DNA from: Caldilineaceae bacterium
GTDB lineage: Bacteria; Chloroflexota; Anaerolineae; Caldilineales; Caldilineaceae
Direction of reading: 5' to 3'
Length of the DNA: 64,000 nucleotides
Assembly: GCA_958295845.1 (NCBI GenBank)
Contig: OY282376.1
Location: forward strand, 1,997,022-2,061,021
The notes beneath the pieces are model-generated. The model was not told where the DNA came from. It searched no databases and saw only the letters and a program-made list of their open reading frames with translations. Numbering within the stretch: position 1 is the first letter of the stretch; each line of letters opens with the position of its first letter. Made by a program: the position numbers and the translations under genes. Shown one piece after another: positions 27,838-37,569 of the stretch.

Positions 27838-28728
27838 ATGAAACTATCCCGAGGCGAAAAGCTGTTCGACTGGATCAATATCTTTGTACTCGTAATACTT
27901 ACTCTTTTCTTTCTCATCCCTTTCCTCTCTGTAGTGTCCACTTCCTTGGTCAGCGGTAGAGAGTACGCTTTGCGCGGGCTGTTTATTCTGTATCCGCACC
28001 AGCCGGTTCTCAACTCCTATGAGATGCTGCTGGGCCAGGGATCGATTGTAGTTAACGCCTATTTCGTCACCTCCGCCCGTGTCATTGTCGGTACCGCCTT
28101 CGGCCTCATCTTCACTTTTCCACTCGCCTACGTTCTGTCCAAACGCAGGCTCTATGGCCGTGTTCCCATTACGATGTTTATCTTCTTCACCATGCTCTTC
28201 TCTGGTGGCCTGATTCCTAACTTTGTCCTGGTGGAAAAGCTGGGGCTGCTGGACAGTTTCTGGTCAATGATTTTCCCGGTCTTGATCAACCCGTGGTGGC
28301 TATTGATCATGCGTAACTTCATGCTGGCCATCCCTGAAGAGCTGGAAGAGGCCGCCATCATGGACGGGGCCAGCCCCCTGATTGTTCTCGTGCGCGTCTA
28401 CCTGCCCCTCTCCATGCCCGTAATCGCAACCATCGGTCTCTGGTATGCAGTCATGCATTGGAACCAATGGTTTGACGCGGCAATCTACATAAACGATCCC
28501 CGCAAACTGCCCTTACAGTTGATTCTGCGCGGCATCCTAGAATACGGAACCGGCCAGTACAGTGACTACTCCGGCCTGGCCGAAATGACAGAGCTGACCG
28601 ATCCGCCGCCGGCTGAGTCGCTCAAAGCCGCAATGATCGTCATCACCACCCTTCCGATCCTCATGATCTACCCCTTCATCCAACGTTACTTCGTCCGGGG
28701 CATCATGCTCGGCTCAATCAAAGGCTGA
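27838..28728 (+). CDS. ABC transporter permease, YtcP-type
   Basis: A 296-aa permease of the YtcP/COG0395 group. Six hydrophobic helices and the EAA loop (EEAAIMDGASPLIVLVRVYLP) are visible. AGGAGGACACC precedes the ATG. It pairs with the upstream LplB-type permease to form the membrane channel. Its stop is 7 bases before the start of the lyase gene, so the lyase is very likely translated from the same mRNA. Confidence 0.93.
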   Translation: MKLSRGEKLFDWINIFVLVILTLFFLIPFLSVVSTSLVSGREYALRGLFILYPHQPVLNSYEMLLGQGSIVVNAYFVTSARVIVGTAFGLIFTFPLAYVLSKRRLYGRVPITMFIFFTMLFSGGLIPNFVLVEKLGLLDSFWSMIFPVLINPWWLLIMRNFMLAIPEELEEAAIMDGASPLIVLVRVYLPLSMPVIATIGLWYAVMHWNQWFDAAIYINDPRKLPLQLILRGILEYGTGQYSDYSGLAEMTELTDPPPAESLKAAMIVITTLPILMIYPFIQRYFVRGIMLGSIKG

Positions 28729-28735
28729 TTCCAGA

Positions 28736-29644
28736 ATGAACAAATCGTTTCAGGGCGCATGGCCCGCGCTCATTACACCTGCAAACACCGACGGCACGGC
28801 CAATCTGACCGCCCTCCGCGAACTCGTCGACTATATGCTCAGCAAGAAAGTCGACGGCCTCTACCTCTGCGGCGGCACCGGCGAAGGCCTCCTGCTCGCG
28901 CCCAAAGACCGTCGCGACGTGGTCGAAACTGTCATGGACCAGATCGGCAACAGCATTCCCGTCATCGTCCACGTTGGTAGTATCAGCACGCGCGAAGCGA
29001 TGGCGCTCGCCTGCCATGCCCAGGAAAAAGGTACCGCCGGCGTGAGCTCTGTCATGCCAGTCTACCTTGGCGGCCTCGAAGCCACCTACCGCCACTACGA
29101 AGCCATCGCCGCCTCCGCACCCGACATTCCCTTCTTCCCCTATCTCTTCGGTGGCCAGATCGACGCCACCTCTCTGATGAAGGAGCTCCTCTGCCGCATT
29201 CCCAACGTGGGCGGCGCGAAATATACCGGCCCCAATATGTACGAAATCGCCCAAATCATCGACCTCGGCGACGACCTGCCCCCGGACAAGGGCTGGACCA
29301 TCTTCTCCGGTATGGATGAGCAGTGCATCTTCGCCGCCATGATGAACGCGCCCGGCAACATCGGCTCCACCCTCAACGTCATGCCCGGTCCCTACAGCAA
29401 GATGCGTGCATGCTACGAGGCCGGCGATATCGCGCAGGGCCTGTCCCTGCAAAGGCAGGCCAACCGGCTCACCGCCGTCATGATCGACCACGGTGTTACC
29501 CCCGCCATGCGCGTCGCCCTGAAATCGATGGGCATCGACTGCGGCCCCCCTCGCCTGCCGCAGGAGCCTGTTTCGCCCGAAAAAGAGGAAATAATCCTGG
29601 ATGAGCTCCAAGGGGCAGGCCTGGCCGCGTTGGCCGCCATGTAG
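28736..29644 (+). CDS. DapA/NanA family (N-acetylneuraminate lyase-like) aldolase
   Basis: A 302-aa class I aldolase of the dihydrodipicolinate synthase/N-acetylneuraminate lyase family. The carboxylate-binding GGTGE (46-50), the Tyr136 of FFPYLFGG and the Schiff-base Lys162 in GGAKYTGPNMYE are all in place. The DapA-specific Arg near Tyr136 is absent, so a lyase acting on a 2-keto acid (NanA, KDG-type aldolase or relative) is more likely than DapA. It directly follows two ABC permeases, which suggests it degrades the imported compound. Sialic acid itself is only one possibility. Confidence 0.88.
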   Translation: MNKSFQGAWPALITPANTDGTANLTALRELVDYMLSKKVDGLYLCGGTGEGLLLAPKDRRDVVETVMDQIGNSIPVIVHVGSISTREAMALACHAQEKGTAGVSSVMPVYLGGLEATYRHYEAIAASAPDIPFFPYLFGGQIDATSLMKELLCRIPNVGGAKYTGPNMYEIAQIIDLGDDLPPDKGWTIFSGMDEQCIFAAMMNAPGNIGSTLNVMPGPYSKMRACYEAGDIAQGLSLQRQANRLTAVMIDHGVTPAMRVALKSMGIDCGPPRLPQEPVSPEKEEIILDELQGAGLAALAAM

Positions 29645-29695
29645 CTATCAGGCCGTCTGCTGCTCGTCCAATCCGAACTCCGGCATACCGCCGGT

Positions 29696-29724
29696 TTTGA
29701 CCAATCCAACCGCGTAGCATAGCA
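29696..29724 (+). promoter_or_regulatory. Candidate promoter for the pyrimidine genes
   Basis: TTGACC (29696-29701), a 17-base spacer and TAGCAT (29719-29724) fit a sigma-70-type promoter loosely (5 of 6 and 4 of 6), about 87 bases before the pyrFE start. Found by eye, weak. Confidence 0.35.
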
Positions 29725-29810
29725 TTGGCCCAACGAACTGGCATAGAGCGCGCCCGCGTTCTTGCGGCGCGCAGACGCGCCATCCGATTCTGTCAAAGCG
29801 AGGATTCTGT

Positions 29811-31322
29811 ATGTCCTTTTTTGCCAAGCTCGAAGCGGCCGCGCGGCGGAACAAGACCCTCCTGTGCGTCGGCCTCGACCCCACGCCCGAAGCCTGCCCT
29901 GACCAATACCTTGCTTCCGCACTTCTCTCTCGATCCGATGCTGTCAACCGGCCCGACAAGACCTGTGATGCACTGCTGGCCTGGAACCTGGCCGTCATCG
30001 AAGCCACCTCCGATCTGGTCTGCTGCTACAAACCCAACATCGCATTCTACGAAGCCCTCGGCCCGCCAGGCATGGCCCTCCTGCGCGCCACCATCGCCGC
30101 CATCCCGACAGAAATCCCCGTGCTCCTCGACGCCAAGCGCGGCGACGTAGGCTCGACCGCCGCCGCCTACGCCCGCGCCTGCTTCGACCAACTCGGCGTC
30201 GACGCCGTCACCCTAAGCCCCTACCTGGGCGAGGACAGCATCGCCCCATTCGCCGCCTACCCGGACAAAGGGCTCTTCGTGCTCTGCCACACCTCCAACC
30301 CATCCGCCGGCGCCTTCCAGCGGCTTACCGCCAACGGCGGGCAGAGCCAAAACGGAAATGGCCCCCTCTTCCTGCGCGTAGCCGCCGAAGCCGTCAGCTG
30401 GTCCCCTGCCGTAGGCCTTGTCGTCGGCGCAACCTACCCCGAAGCCCTCGCCGACGTCCGCGCCGCCGCGCCCGACGCCTGGCTGCTCGCCCCCGGAATC
30501 GGCGCCCAGGGAGGTGACCTCGAAGCGTCACTCAAAGCAGGTCTGCGCGCCGACGGACTCGGCGTCCTCGTCGCCGTCACTCGCGGCATCACACAGGTCG
30601 ACGACCCGCGCAAGGCCGCAGTGCGCATTCGAGAAGGCATAAATTCTGCCCGCGCCCAGTCGCATTCTCAACCGAAAGAAGAGGCGGCCTTGCCTGCCCC
30701 CCAACCATTGCCACTTTCACAGTCCCACAGGGACCTCATCATCGGCCTCGCCGACCTCGGCGCACTGCAATTCGGCGACTTCACCCTCGCCAGCGGCAAA
30801 CGCTCCTCTATGTACGTCGACCTCCGCCTCCTAGTCAGCCAACCCAGCCTGATGCAGGCTGCCGCCGCTGCCTACGCCAAGATACTAACCGCACTTCAGT
30901 GCGACCGCATCGCCGGCGTACCTTACGCCGCCCTCCCAATCGGCATGGCAGTCGCCCTGTCCAGCGGTACCCCCCTCATCTACAATCGCAAAGAGAGCAA
31001 GAGCCACGGCCTCGGCAAGGACATCGAAGGCCTCTGGAACCCAGGCGAGCGCGTTGTTATTATCGAAGACGTGATTACTACCGGCGGCAGCATCGTCAGC
31101 TCAGTCGAACTGTTCCGCGCCGCCGGCATGGTTGTCGAAGATGCAATCGTGTTGCTCGACAGGCAGCAAGGAGGAGTGGAAAATCTGCAAAAGGCCGGAA
31201 TAAGGGTTCACAGCGTCCTGGCCCTGGCAGACGTCTTGGCGTTGCTGTCCGAGACCGGCCATATCCCCGAAGAGATTCGCCAGTCACTGGCGCTATCCTC
31301 CCCCGCCGGAGAAAATAAGTAG
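29811..31322 (+). CDS. pyrFE: Fused orotidine-5'-phosphate decarboxylase and orotate phosphoribosyltransferase
   Basis: A 503-aa bifunctional enzyme. Residues 1-270 are a type 2 Pyr[11 protein letters not shown] at the N-terminus and the catalytic DAKRGDVG (Asp107, Lys109, Asp112). After a linker rich in Glu, Pro and Gln, residues about 290-500 are a Pyr[12 protein letters not shown] (catalytic Lys and His loop) and the PRPP-binding loop [11 protein letters not shown]. The domains catalyse the last two steps of UMP synthesis, in reverse order to eukaryotic UMP synthase, which is PyrE-PyrF. The ATG at 29811 has GCGAGG upstream. pyrD follows 33 bases later. Confidence 0.95.
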   Translation: MSFFAKLEAAARRNKTLLCVGLDPTPEACPDQYLASALLSRSDAVNRPDKTCDALLAWNLAVIEATSDLVCCYKPNIAFYEALGPPGMALLRATIAAIPTEIPVLLDAKRGDVGSTAAAYARACFDQLGVDAVTLSPYLGEDSIAPFAAYPDKGLFVLCHTSNPSAGAFQRLTANGGQSQNGNGPLFLRVAAEAVSWSPAVGLVVGATYPEALADVRAAAPDAWLLAPGIGAQGGDLEASLKAGLRADGLGVLVAVTRGITQVDDPRKAAVRIREGINSARAQSHSQPKEEAALPAPQPLPLSQSHRDLIIGLADLGALQFGDFTLASGKRSSMYVDLRLLVSQPSLMQAAAAAYAKILTALQCDRIAGVPYAALPIGMAVALSSGTPLIYNRKESKSHGLGKDIEGLWNPGERVVIIEDVITTGGSIVSSVELFRAAGMVVEDAIVLLDRQQGGVENLQKAGIRVHSVLALADVLALLSETGHIPEEIRQSLALSSPAGENK

Positions 31323-31355
31323 CTGTACTGCCTGTCTATTAGAAGGAATTCCAAA

Positions 31356-32354
31356 GTGAACGGCGACCTTCCCAACCTCTCAGTCACCTTTCTCAACCAC
31401 AAACTGCCCACGCCGCTCGTGCTCGCAAGCGGCATCTGGGGCACCACCGTAAGCCTGCTCGAACGGGCAGCCGTCGACGGCTGCGGCGCCGTCACAGCCA
31501 AGAGCTGCGGCCCCGAACCTCGCCACGGTCACGTCAACCCCTCCTGCATCGACTGGGGCGGAGGACTGCTAAATGCAATCGGACTGGCCAATCCGGGCGT
31601 GGAAGAAGAAATCGGCCTGCTCCGCGACGCGAAAGCCCAACTCCAACTTCGCAATGTCGCCGTCATCGCCAGCATCTTTGCCGGTACAGCTGCCGAATTC
31701 GGTGACGTCGCCCGCCGCGTCGCTGACGCCCAACCCGACTTCATCGAGGTCAACATCTCCTGCCCCAACGTCGAGGACAGCTTCGGCGAACCCTTCGCCG
31801 CCAACGCCGACTCCGCCGCCGCCGTTACCGGCTACGTAAAGGAGGCCGTCGCCGGCCAGGCCATCCCCGTCATCGTCAAGCTGGCCCCCAACGTCCCCAG
31901 CGTTGGCCGCATCGCCCAGGCCGTAGTCCACGCCGGCGCCGACGCCCTCTGCGCCATCAACACAATGCCCGGCCTCGTCCTCGACCCATTTAGCGGCCAG
32001 CCCGTCCTCGCCAACCGCAGCGGCGGCATTAGCGGCCCCGCCCTCAAGCCCATCGCCCTCAAAGTCGTCTACGATGCCCGCAAAGCCTGCCCCCACACAC
32101 CTATCATCGGCACAGGCGGCGTCAGCAATGGCCAGGACGCCGTCGAAATGCTCATGGCCGGCGCAACCCTGGTCGGCGTTGGCAGCGCCATCTACCACCG
32201 CGGCCAGGACGCCATCAGCCTCATCCACGCCGAGCTCCAGCAATGGATGGCCGGCCAGAACGTCGCCCGCATCGCCGACCTCCACGACCGCGCCCACACC
32301 GAACCGCACTACGCCGCTTCTCCCTCCACGCCGCCAGCGCCGTCCGCGGCATAA
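31356..32354 (+). CDS. pyrD: Dihydroorotate dehydrogenase, class 1
   Basis: A 332-aa FMN enzyme that oxidises dihydroorotate to orotate, just upstream of the PyrE step. Visible are [20 protein letters not shown] near the N-terminus, [10 protein letters not shown] with the active-site Cys typical of class 1, VKLAPNV and the FMN-phosphate region [19 protein letters not shown]. Class 1B enzymes need PyrK as an electron-transfer partner; no pyrK lies in the window. GTG 31356 is preceded by AGAAGGAA. The last 25 residues are Ala/Pro-rich and probably disordered. Confidence 0.93.
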   Translation: MNGDLPNLSVTFLNHKLPTPLVLASGIWGTTVSLLERAAVDGCGAVTAKSCGPEPRHGHVNPSCIDWGGGLLNAIGLANPGVEEEIGLLRDAKAQLQLRNVAVIASIFAGTAAEFGDVARRVADAQPDFIEVNISCPNVEDSFGEPFAANADSAAAVTGYVKEAVAGQAIPVIVKLAPNVPSVGRIAQAVVHAGADALCAINTMPGLVLDPFSGQPVLANRSGGISGPALKPIALKVVYDARKACPHTPIIGTGGVSNGQDAVEMLMAGATLVGVGSAIYHRGQDAISLIHAELQQWMAGQNVARIADLHDRAHTEPHYAASPSTPPAPSAA

Positions 32355-32397
32355 GCCAATTCGGCCCTCTTCAGTCCCCGACAATGGGGCATTCACC

Positions 32398-33483
32398 TCA
32401 TAAAATCAACATCGCATCGCCGAAACTGTAGAATCGATACCCCTCTGCCTTTGCCGCTTCATAAGTCCGCAACAACATCCGCCGGCCAGCGTCGAGATCC
32501 CGCCCATGCGCCTGCCCCACAAACGCGCTCACCAGCATCAGCAGCGAGGAGCGCGGCAGATGGAAGTTCGTCAGCAGCGCATCTACAGCCCTGAACTGGA
32601 ACCCCGGGCGAATGAAAAGATCGACCTCGCCCGTGTAGGGGACAACCGCCTTCTCCTCCCCCGCCGGCCCGTACCCATCCACGCCCAGCGCAGACGTAGC
32701 GCAATACTCCAACACCCGCGTCGAAGTCGTGCCTACCGCAAAAGCGCGTCCCCCTTGCTTTCTGGCTGCGTTGACCGCATAGGCCGACTCCGACGTCAAC
32801 TCCGCCCACTCGCGATGAATCTGATGGTCGGCCACCCGTTCCGCCGTAACCGGACCGAACGTATCCAACCCCACGTGCAAAGTGATCGTCTCCCACCCCA
32901 CTCCCGCTCCCTTCAACTTTCGCAGCAACTCCGGCGTAAAGTGCAGCCCCGCCGTCGGTGCCGCTACGCTGCCATCCGCCCGGCCGTAAACAGTCTGATA
33001 CCGCCCCCTGTCACCAGCAAACTCCGTAATATACGGCGGCAGTGGCAACTCCCCCAGCGCCTCCAGAATCCCCCCAATCGGCGCAGAAAAACGTGCCCGC
33101 CGCAACCCCCCCTCTTCTTCCGCGACGATCTCCGCCTCGATCGGGCCGCCATCCAAATCCACCCTCGCCCCAACCCGCAGTCCCCGCCCCCGCACCAGGC
33201 AACGCCACTCTCTACCCGCTTCGTCCAACTGGCGCAGCAAAAATATCTCCACCGCGCCGCCCGTTGGCTTATGTCCCCGCAGCCGCGCCGGAACCACGCG
33301 GCTGTCGTTGGCGACCAGCACATCACAGGCCCGCAGAAACGCCCCAATCTCACCGAAACGTCGGTGCTCGATGTGCCCGGACTCGCGGTCCAGCACCAGC
33401 AACCGGCTGCTGTCCCTTGGCTCAGCCGGCCGTTGGGCGATGAAGCGCTTTGGCAATTCGTAGTCAAAATGATCAGTTCGCAT
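32398..33483 (-). CDS. queA: S-adenosylmethionine:tRNA ribosyltransferase-isomerase QueA
   Basis: A 361-aa protein of the QueA family. Family marks include the N-terminal FDYELPKRFIAQRPAEPRDSSRLLVLD, VLVANDSRVVPARL, and the C-terminal TNFHLPRSSLLMLVSAFVG. The enzyme transfers the ribosyl part of SAM to preQ1 in tRNA to form epoxyqueuosine. The gene lies alone on the - strand, ending 44 bases from the convergent pyrD stop. The GC-rich sense strand uses many G-ending codons, unlike the neighbouring + strand genes, which use C-ending ones. Other queuosine genes are not in this window. Confidence 0.96.
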   Translation of the reverse strand: MRTDHFDYELPKRFIAQRPAEPRDSSRLLVLDRESGHIEHRRFGEIGAFLRACDVLVANDSRVVPARLRGHKPTGGAVEIFLLRQLDEAGREWRCLVRGRGLRVGARVDLDGGPIEAEIVAEEEGGLRRARFSAPIGGILEALGELPLPPYITEFAGDRGRYQTVYGRADGSVAAPTAGLHFTPELLRKLKGAGVGWETITLHVGLDTFGPVTAERVADHQIHREWAELTSESAYAVNAARKQGGRAFAVGTTSTRVLEYCATSALGVDGYGPAGEEKAVVPYTGEVDLFIRPGFQFRAVDALLTNFHLPRSSLLMLVSAFVGQAHGRDLDAGRRMLLRTYEAAKAEGYRFYSFGDAMLIL

Positions 33484-33573
33484 TCGGAGAATTCAATTCG
33501 TCTGCCGCAAGACCGTTTCGAAGTCGGAGAACATATGCACATCTAGCCATGACTCCGCAATTTCACTCCGTTT

Positions 33574-33587
33574 TAACACAGGTGTTA
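33574..33587. promoter_or_regulatory. Operator-like palindrome between queA and the acylase gene
   Basis: TAACAC-AG-GTGTTA is a perfect 6-bp inverted repeat with a 2-base centre in the short divergent gap between queA (-) and the penicillin-acylase-like gene (+). It overlaps a possible -10 (TAGAAT, 33586-33591). It could be a binding site for a dimeric regulator; no regulator is next to it. Confidence 0.3.
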
Positions 33588-33672
33588 GAATCGGAGAAGC
33601 GCACGGCTGCATCTGCCACTTCGTCCATCCAGCCCAAAGACATGCAAAGTGATACGCAACAGACGAAAGCCC

Positions 33673-36201
33673 ATGAACCTCACAACAGTGATACTGGCTG
33701 TCGCCCTTCTATTCGTCATCATCCTCCTCGGCGGCGGGCTCATCGTCTACATCTACTGGTGGCTGGTTCAAAGACCCGCCCCCCAACACGAAGGCGAACT
33801 GGACCTCCCCGACCTGGACGCCTCAGTAGAAGTTCTCCGCGATCAGCACGGCATCCCCCACATCTACGCCCAGAACGAACCCGACCTCTATCGGGCCCAA
33901 GGCTTCACCCACGCTCAGGACCGCCTCTGGCAGATGGAGCTGAACCGCCGCGTCGCAAATGGCCGCCTGGCCGAAGTCTTCGGCGCAGCCGCCCTCGACG
34001 TCGACCGCTTCAGCCGCATCGTCGGCTTCCACCGCGCCGCCAACGCCGAACTCGATGACCTCGACAAAGCCACGATCTCCACCCTGCATCACTACTGCCA
34101 GGGCATCAACGCCTATATCCGCAGCCGCAAAGGCAAACTGGCCGCAGAGTTCAACCTGCTCCGACGCCAGCCCGATGAATGGTCGCCGGTGGACATAATC
34201 GCCTTCGGCAAGATGATGACCTGGAGCCTGAGCGTCAACTGGGAGAGCGAACTGGTCCGGTTGCAGCTCGCCGCCAAACTCGATCCCACCCTCGCCGCCG
34301 ATCTCGAGCCAGACTACCCCGATACCAACCCTGTAATTTCTGAAGCTACAGGCAGCCAAGAGTCAATGCGTCTGCTCCACACCGCCGGTCTCATTCTCAA
34401 CGAATACGAACAGCTCAAAGGCTGGCTTGGCGTCGCCGCCCCCGATTTCGGCCAGGGCAGCAATGCCTGGGCCGTCTCATCACAAAAGTCCGCCACCGGA
34501 CGCCCCATTCTCTGTAACGACCCCCACCTCGTCATGACAATGCCCGGCACATGGTACGAGATGCACCTCTCCTGCCCGCCTCAGCCCGACGGCTCCGACA
34601 CCGGCCTCCAAGTCAGCGGCGCCTCCTTCGCCGGCGCGCCCGGCATCATCATCGGCCACAACGAACACATCGCCTGGGGCCTGACCAACGCCTTCCCCGA
34701 CGTCCAGGACCTCTACATAGAGCGCCCCCACCCCGACAACGACAGCGGCCGCACGCCCCGCTTCGAGTTCCAGGGCCAGTGGGAGGAAGCCACAATCCTC
34801 CGCGAAGAAATCCACCTTCGCAATCGCGCCCGTCCTCACGTCGAAGAAGTCGTCGTCACCCGCCACGGCCCTCTGCTCACCGGCATACTCGGTTCCGACA
34901 GCCCCGACGCCAGCTTTCCCGACGAGCCCGTACTGACCGCCGCGCCCCTCGCCCTGCGCTGGATCGGGCACGAGCCTGGCGCCGTGTTGCGCTCGGTTCT
35001 CCGTCTCAACCGCGCCCGCAACTGGCAGGAATTCGACGCCGCCCTCGAAGACTGGACCGCACCCTCCCAGAACTTCGTCTACGCCGATCGCGAAGACAAT
35101 ATCGCCTACCGCCTCGCCGGCGCCGTCCCAATTCGCCGCAACGGCAACGGCCTCGTCCCCGTTCCCGGCTGGAGTGGCGAATACGAGTGGGACGGCCTAA
35201 TTCCCGATGAAGAGCTGCCCCGGCTCCTCAATCCCCCTAGCGGCCTCATCGCCACCGCCAACAACAAGATCACCGGCGACGACTACCCCTACGTCCTCAG
35301 CTTCGAGACAATGCCCGGCTGGCGCGCCCGCCGTATCGAAGAGATGCTGACCGAAAAACAGCGGCTTACGCTGCGCGACATGGAACAGATCCAACTCGAC
35401 GAGACCAGCCTCTACGCCAAAGAGTTGACCCCGTTGCTCACCGGCCACCTGAGCGACGACCCCTACGTGCGCGTCGCCGTCAACATGCTGCAGGACTGGG
35501 GCTATCACATGGACCAGGAGAGCCCCGCCGCCCTTGTCTTCCAATACACCGTTCTGCATCTCCTCGAACTGACCTTCGGCCAAAAGCTCGGCGCAACCGC
35601 CCCCGGCTTCTTTGGCAAAGGCAGCAGCCCCGTCTTTCTTATCAACGGCTTTCTGCTCCGCGCCCAAACCCGGCTCCTCGAGCTCCTAAAAAACGAAGAC
35701 AGCTCCCCCTGGTACACCGACGCCGCCACCGGCCGCCGCCGCACCCGCGCGGAGCTGATTGAGACCGCCCTCCAACTCACCGTCCAACGCCTACGCCGCG
35801 AAGTGAATCCCACGCCTCGCAAATGGGCTTGGGGCCGCATGCACCAGATCCGCTACAGCCATACACTCGGCAGCGCACCCATCCTCGGTTGGCTCTTCAA
35901 CCGCGGCCCCTTTCCAATCGGCGGCGACGGAACCACGCCCAACCAGACCGGATTCATGTCCGAGCTGCCCCCAGGCCTCGTCATGGTACAAGCCGCATAC
36001 CGCCAAATCTACGACATCGGCAACTGGGACGCCGCCCAATGCGTTACCGCCAGCGGCCAGTCAGGCCACCCCATCAGCCGCAACTACGCCGACCAGATCC
36101 CAATGTGGCTCGAAGGAGCCTACCACAAAATGCCCTGGAGTCGCGCCGCCGTCGAAAAGACCGCCGGCCGCCGCCTCCTCCTCAAGAGCAGCAGCCGCTG
36201 A
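33673..36201 (+). CDS. Penicillin acylase family N-terminal-nucleophile hydrolase
   Basis: An 842-aa Ntn-hydrolase precursor. A hydrophobic signal/anchor helix at residues about 3-27 sends it to the outside. The alpha-chain region begins VEVLRDQHGIPHIYAQNEPDL. The autocleavage site is FGQG followed by SNAWAV, so Ser263 would become the N-terminal nucleophile of the beta chain. Later family marks include LCNDPHLVMTMPGTWYE and YADREDNIAYRLAG. Members hydrolyse amides such as beta-lactam side chains or acyl-homoserine lactones; the natural substrate here is unknown. I chose ATG 33673 over 33649 because it begins just before the leader helix. It is followed by a RarD-type transporter gene. Confidence 0.92.
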   Translation: MNLTTVILAVALLFVIILLGGGLIVYIYWWLVQRPAPQHEGELDLPDLDASVEVLRDQHGIPHIYAQNEPDLYRAQGFTHAQDRLWQMELNRRVANGRLAEVFGAAALDVDRFSRIVGFHRAANAELDDLDKATISTLHHYCQGINAYIRSRKGKLAAEFNLLRRQPDEWSPVDIIAFGKMMTWSLSVNWESELVRLQLAAKLDPTLAADLEPDYPDTNPVISEATGSQESMRLLHTAGLILNEYEQLKGWLGVAAPDFGQGSNAWAVSSQKSATGRPILCNDPHLVMTMPGTWYEMHLSCPPQPDGSDTGLQVSGASFAGAPGIIIGHNEHIAWGLTNAFPDVQDLYIERPHPDNDSGRTPRFEFQGQWEEATILREEIHLRNRARPHVEEVVVTRHGPLLTGILGSDSPDASFPDEPVLTAAPLALRWIGHEPGAVLRSVLRLNRARNWQEFDAALEDWTAPSQNFVYADREDNIAYRLAGAVPIRRNGNGLVPVPGWSGEYEWDGLIPDEELPRLLNPPSGLIATANNKITGDDYPYVLSFETMPGWRARRIEEMLTEKQRLTLRDMEQIQLDETSLYAKELTPLLTGHLSDDPYVRVAVNMLQDWGYHMDQESPAALVFQYTVLHLLELTFGQKLGATAPGFFGKGSSPVFLINGFLLRAQTRLLELLKNEDSSPWYTDAATGRRRTRAELIETALQLTVQRLRREVNPTPRKWAWGRMHQIRYSHTLGSAPILGWLFNRGPFPIGGDGTTPNQTGFMSELPPGLVMVQAAYRQIYDIGNWDAAQCVTASGQSGHPISRNYADQIPMWLEGAYHKMPWSRAAVEKTAGRRLLLKSSSR

Positions 36202-36305
36202 CCACGATATCTCTCACCTTCACCAGCATACTTCAGTCTAGTGAACGCCAGACTTCGCGCGCACCGGGAAGCAAAACTGTGATAGCTCACCCAGGACTTG
36301 ACCAG

Positions 36306-36330
36306 TACGCAATACGCAACCCGCAATACG
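36306..36330. repeat. Repeated CGCAATA units
   Basis: TACGCAATACGCAA, two bases, then CGCAATACG: three copies of a CGCAATA heptamer in the gap before rarD. The same unit forms both arms of the hairpin at 47973-48020. It is another flavour of the 7-base intergenic repeats in this window. Confidence 0.6.
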
Positions 36331-36384
36331 TTACGGGCCCCAACCAGGATCACTCGTCCGTCCCCGGCTGCCAGCCTCTCTAAA

Positions 36385-37290
36385 ATGAACCTCTCCCCCT
36401 ACCGCGGCTACCTCTACGCCCTAATCGCCTTCGGAACCTGGGGCTTCCTGCCCGCCTACTGGAAGCAGCTCCATGCCCTCCCCATGCTGGAAATCCTTGC
36501 CCACCGCATCGTCTGGTCCGCCGTCACCATGATCATTGCGCTCGCAGTCCTGAAGGATCGGTCCTGGCTTCCCAAACTCCGCAGCTCGCCAAAGGTCCTG
36601 CTGCTGGTTCTCGCAGCCGCCCTCCTCACCGCCGCCAACTGGACCACCTACCTCTGGGCAGTAGAAACCGGCTTTGTCGCCAAGATCAGCCTCGGCTACT
36701 TCATCAACCCGCTGTTCAGTGTCCTTCTGGCCCACCTCTTTCTCGGAGAACGCCTCCGCCGCGGACAGATTGTCGCCGTCTCCATCGCCTTCGCCGGCGT
36801 GATCTACCTCACCGTCAGCCTCGGCGAGCTCCCCTGGATCGCCCTCTCGCTCGCCGGCACCTTCGGCTTCTACGGCCTGATCAGAAAGAAAGTAGACCTG
36901 AGCGGCAAGCAATTCTTCTGCCTCGAGATGACACTCCTCCTAGTCCCCGCCCTGTTCCTCCTCGTATACACAGGTCAGCAGGGCCCCCCCGTCTGGACCG
37001 CCAGCGCTTGGCCCCGAATCGGCCCTCTCCTTCTCGCCACCGGCGTCATATCTGCCATCCCCCTCGTCAGCTTCGGCGCCGCCTCCCGCCTCATCCCCCT
37101 CTCCAGCCTCGGCCTGATGCAATACCTCGCCCCATCGACCCAATTCATCCTCGGCGTCTTCATCTACCAAGAGCCCTTCACCTCAGTCCAACTCATCGGC
37201 TACGCCTTCATCTGGACCGCCCTCATCATCTACTCCCTCGAAGGCCTCCGCCACACCCGCACCGCCCCCCGCATGACGAGCCTCCCCTGA
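36385..37290 (+). CDS. rarD: EamA-superfamily transporter, RarD type
   Basis: A 301-aa membrane protein with about ten hydrophobic helices. The N-terminal RGYLYALIAFGTWGFLPAYWK and EILAHRIVWSAV are characteristic of RarD. The NWTTYLWAVETGFVAKISLGY loop and the second half (GLMQYLAPSTQFILGVFIYQEPF) also fit. RarD proteins are drug/metabolite-superfamily permeases of uncertain substrate, named for a chloramphenicol-related phenotype. ATG 36385 is chosen; the frame opens at 36298 but the leader would be polar and unlike the family. Confidence 0.92.
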   Translation: MNLSPYRGYLYALIAFGTWGFLPAYWKQLHALPMLEILAHRIVWSAVTMIIALAVLKDRSWLPKLRSSPKVLLLVLAAALLTAANWTTYLWAVETGFVAKISLGYFINPLFSVLLAHLFLGERLRRGQIVAVSIAFAGVIYLTVSLGELPWIALSLAGTFGFYGLIRKKVDLSGKQFFCLEMTLLLVPALFLLVYTGQQGPPVWTASAWPRIGPLLLATGVISAIPLVSFGAASRLIPLSSLGLMQYLAPSTQFILGVFIYQEPFTSVQLIGYAFIWTALIIYSLEGLRHTRTAPRMTSLP

Positions 37291-37346
37291 CCACAGCGCG
37301 AAACCGTTTCTCTCTCCTCACTCCTCTTTTCTCTCTCCTCGCATCT

Positions 37347-37475
37347 GGGCGTTCGTGCCTTCGGCCCTCCCTTGTGCGGGGGCTGCGCCCCCGCAACGCC
37401 CCGCCCTTACTAGACCACCGTGCTCATCCTTCCCCAGCAAGTTGTCTAGAGCAAGGTGTTTATCCAACACTGTCT
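37347..37475. repeat. Intergenic folded repeat, copy A
   Basis: First of three copies of the same element (others at 56858 and 60162). The 55-nt core (37347-37401) has outer arms GGGCGTT and AACGCCC, an imperfect first hairpin and a second hairpin GGGGGCTGCGCCCCC. A less conserved tail to about 37475 includes CCCTTACTAG and ends CCAACACTGTCT. A pyrimidine-rich stretch (CTCTCTCCTC) precedes this copy and copy B. It lies between rarD and the valS promoter. Confidence 0.85.
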
Positions 37476-37534
37476 CTCCCCCCCCCCGCAGTTCCACCCA
37501 AGGTATGTGATGCACCCCCTCCGCACTCCAAGAA

Positions 37535-37563
37535 TTGACTTTTCTCCCTCCGCAACCTATAAT
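37535..37563 (+). promoter_or_regulatory. Strong sigma-70-type promoter of valS
   Basis: TTGACT (37535-37540), exactly 17 bases, then TATAAT (37558-37563): 5 of 6 and 6 of 6 matches at ideal spacing. Transcription would start near 37570, just before the T-box stem I. Confidence 0.85.
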
Positions 37564-37569
37564 CGGCTG

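Noticed and set aside
37347..37401. Folded repeat read as an intrinsic terminator
   Set aside because: There is no T-run after the hairpins in any of the three copies, and one copy lies between divergent genes.
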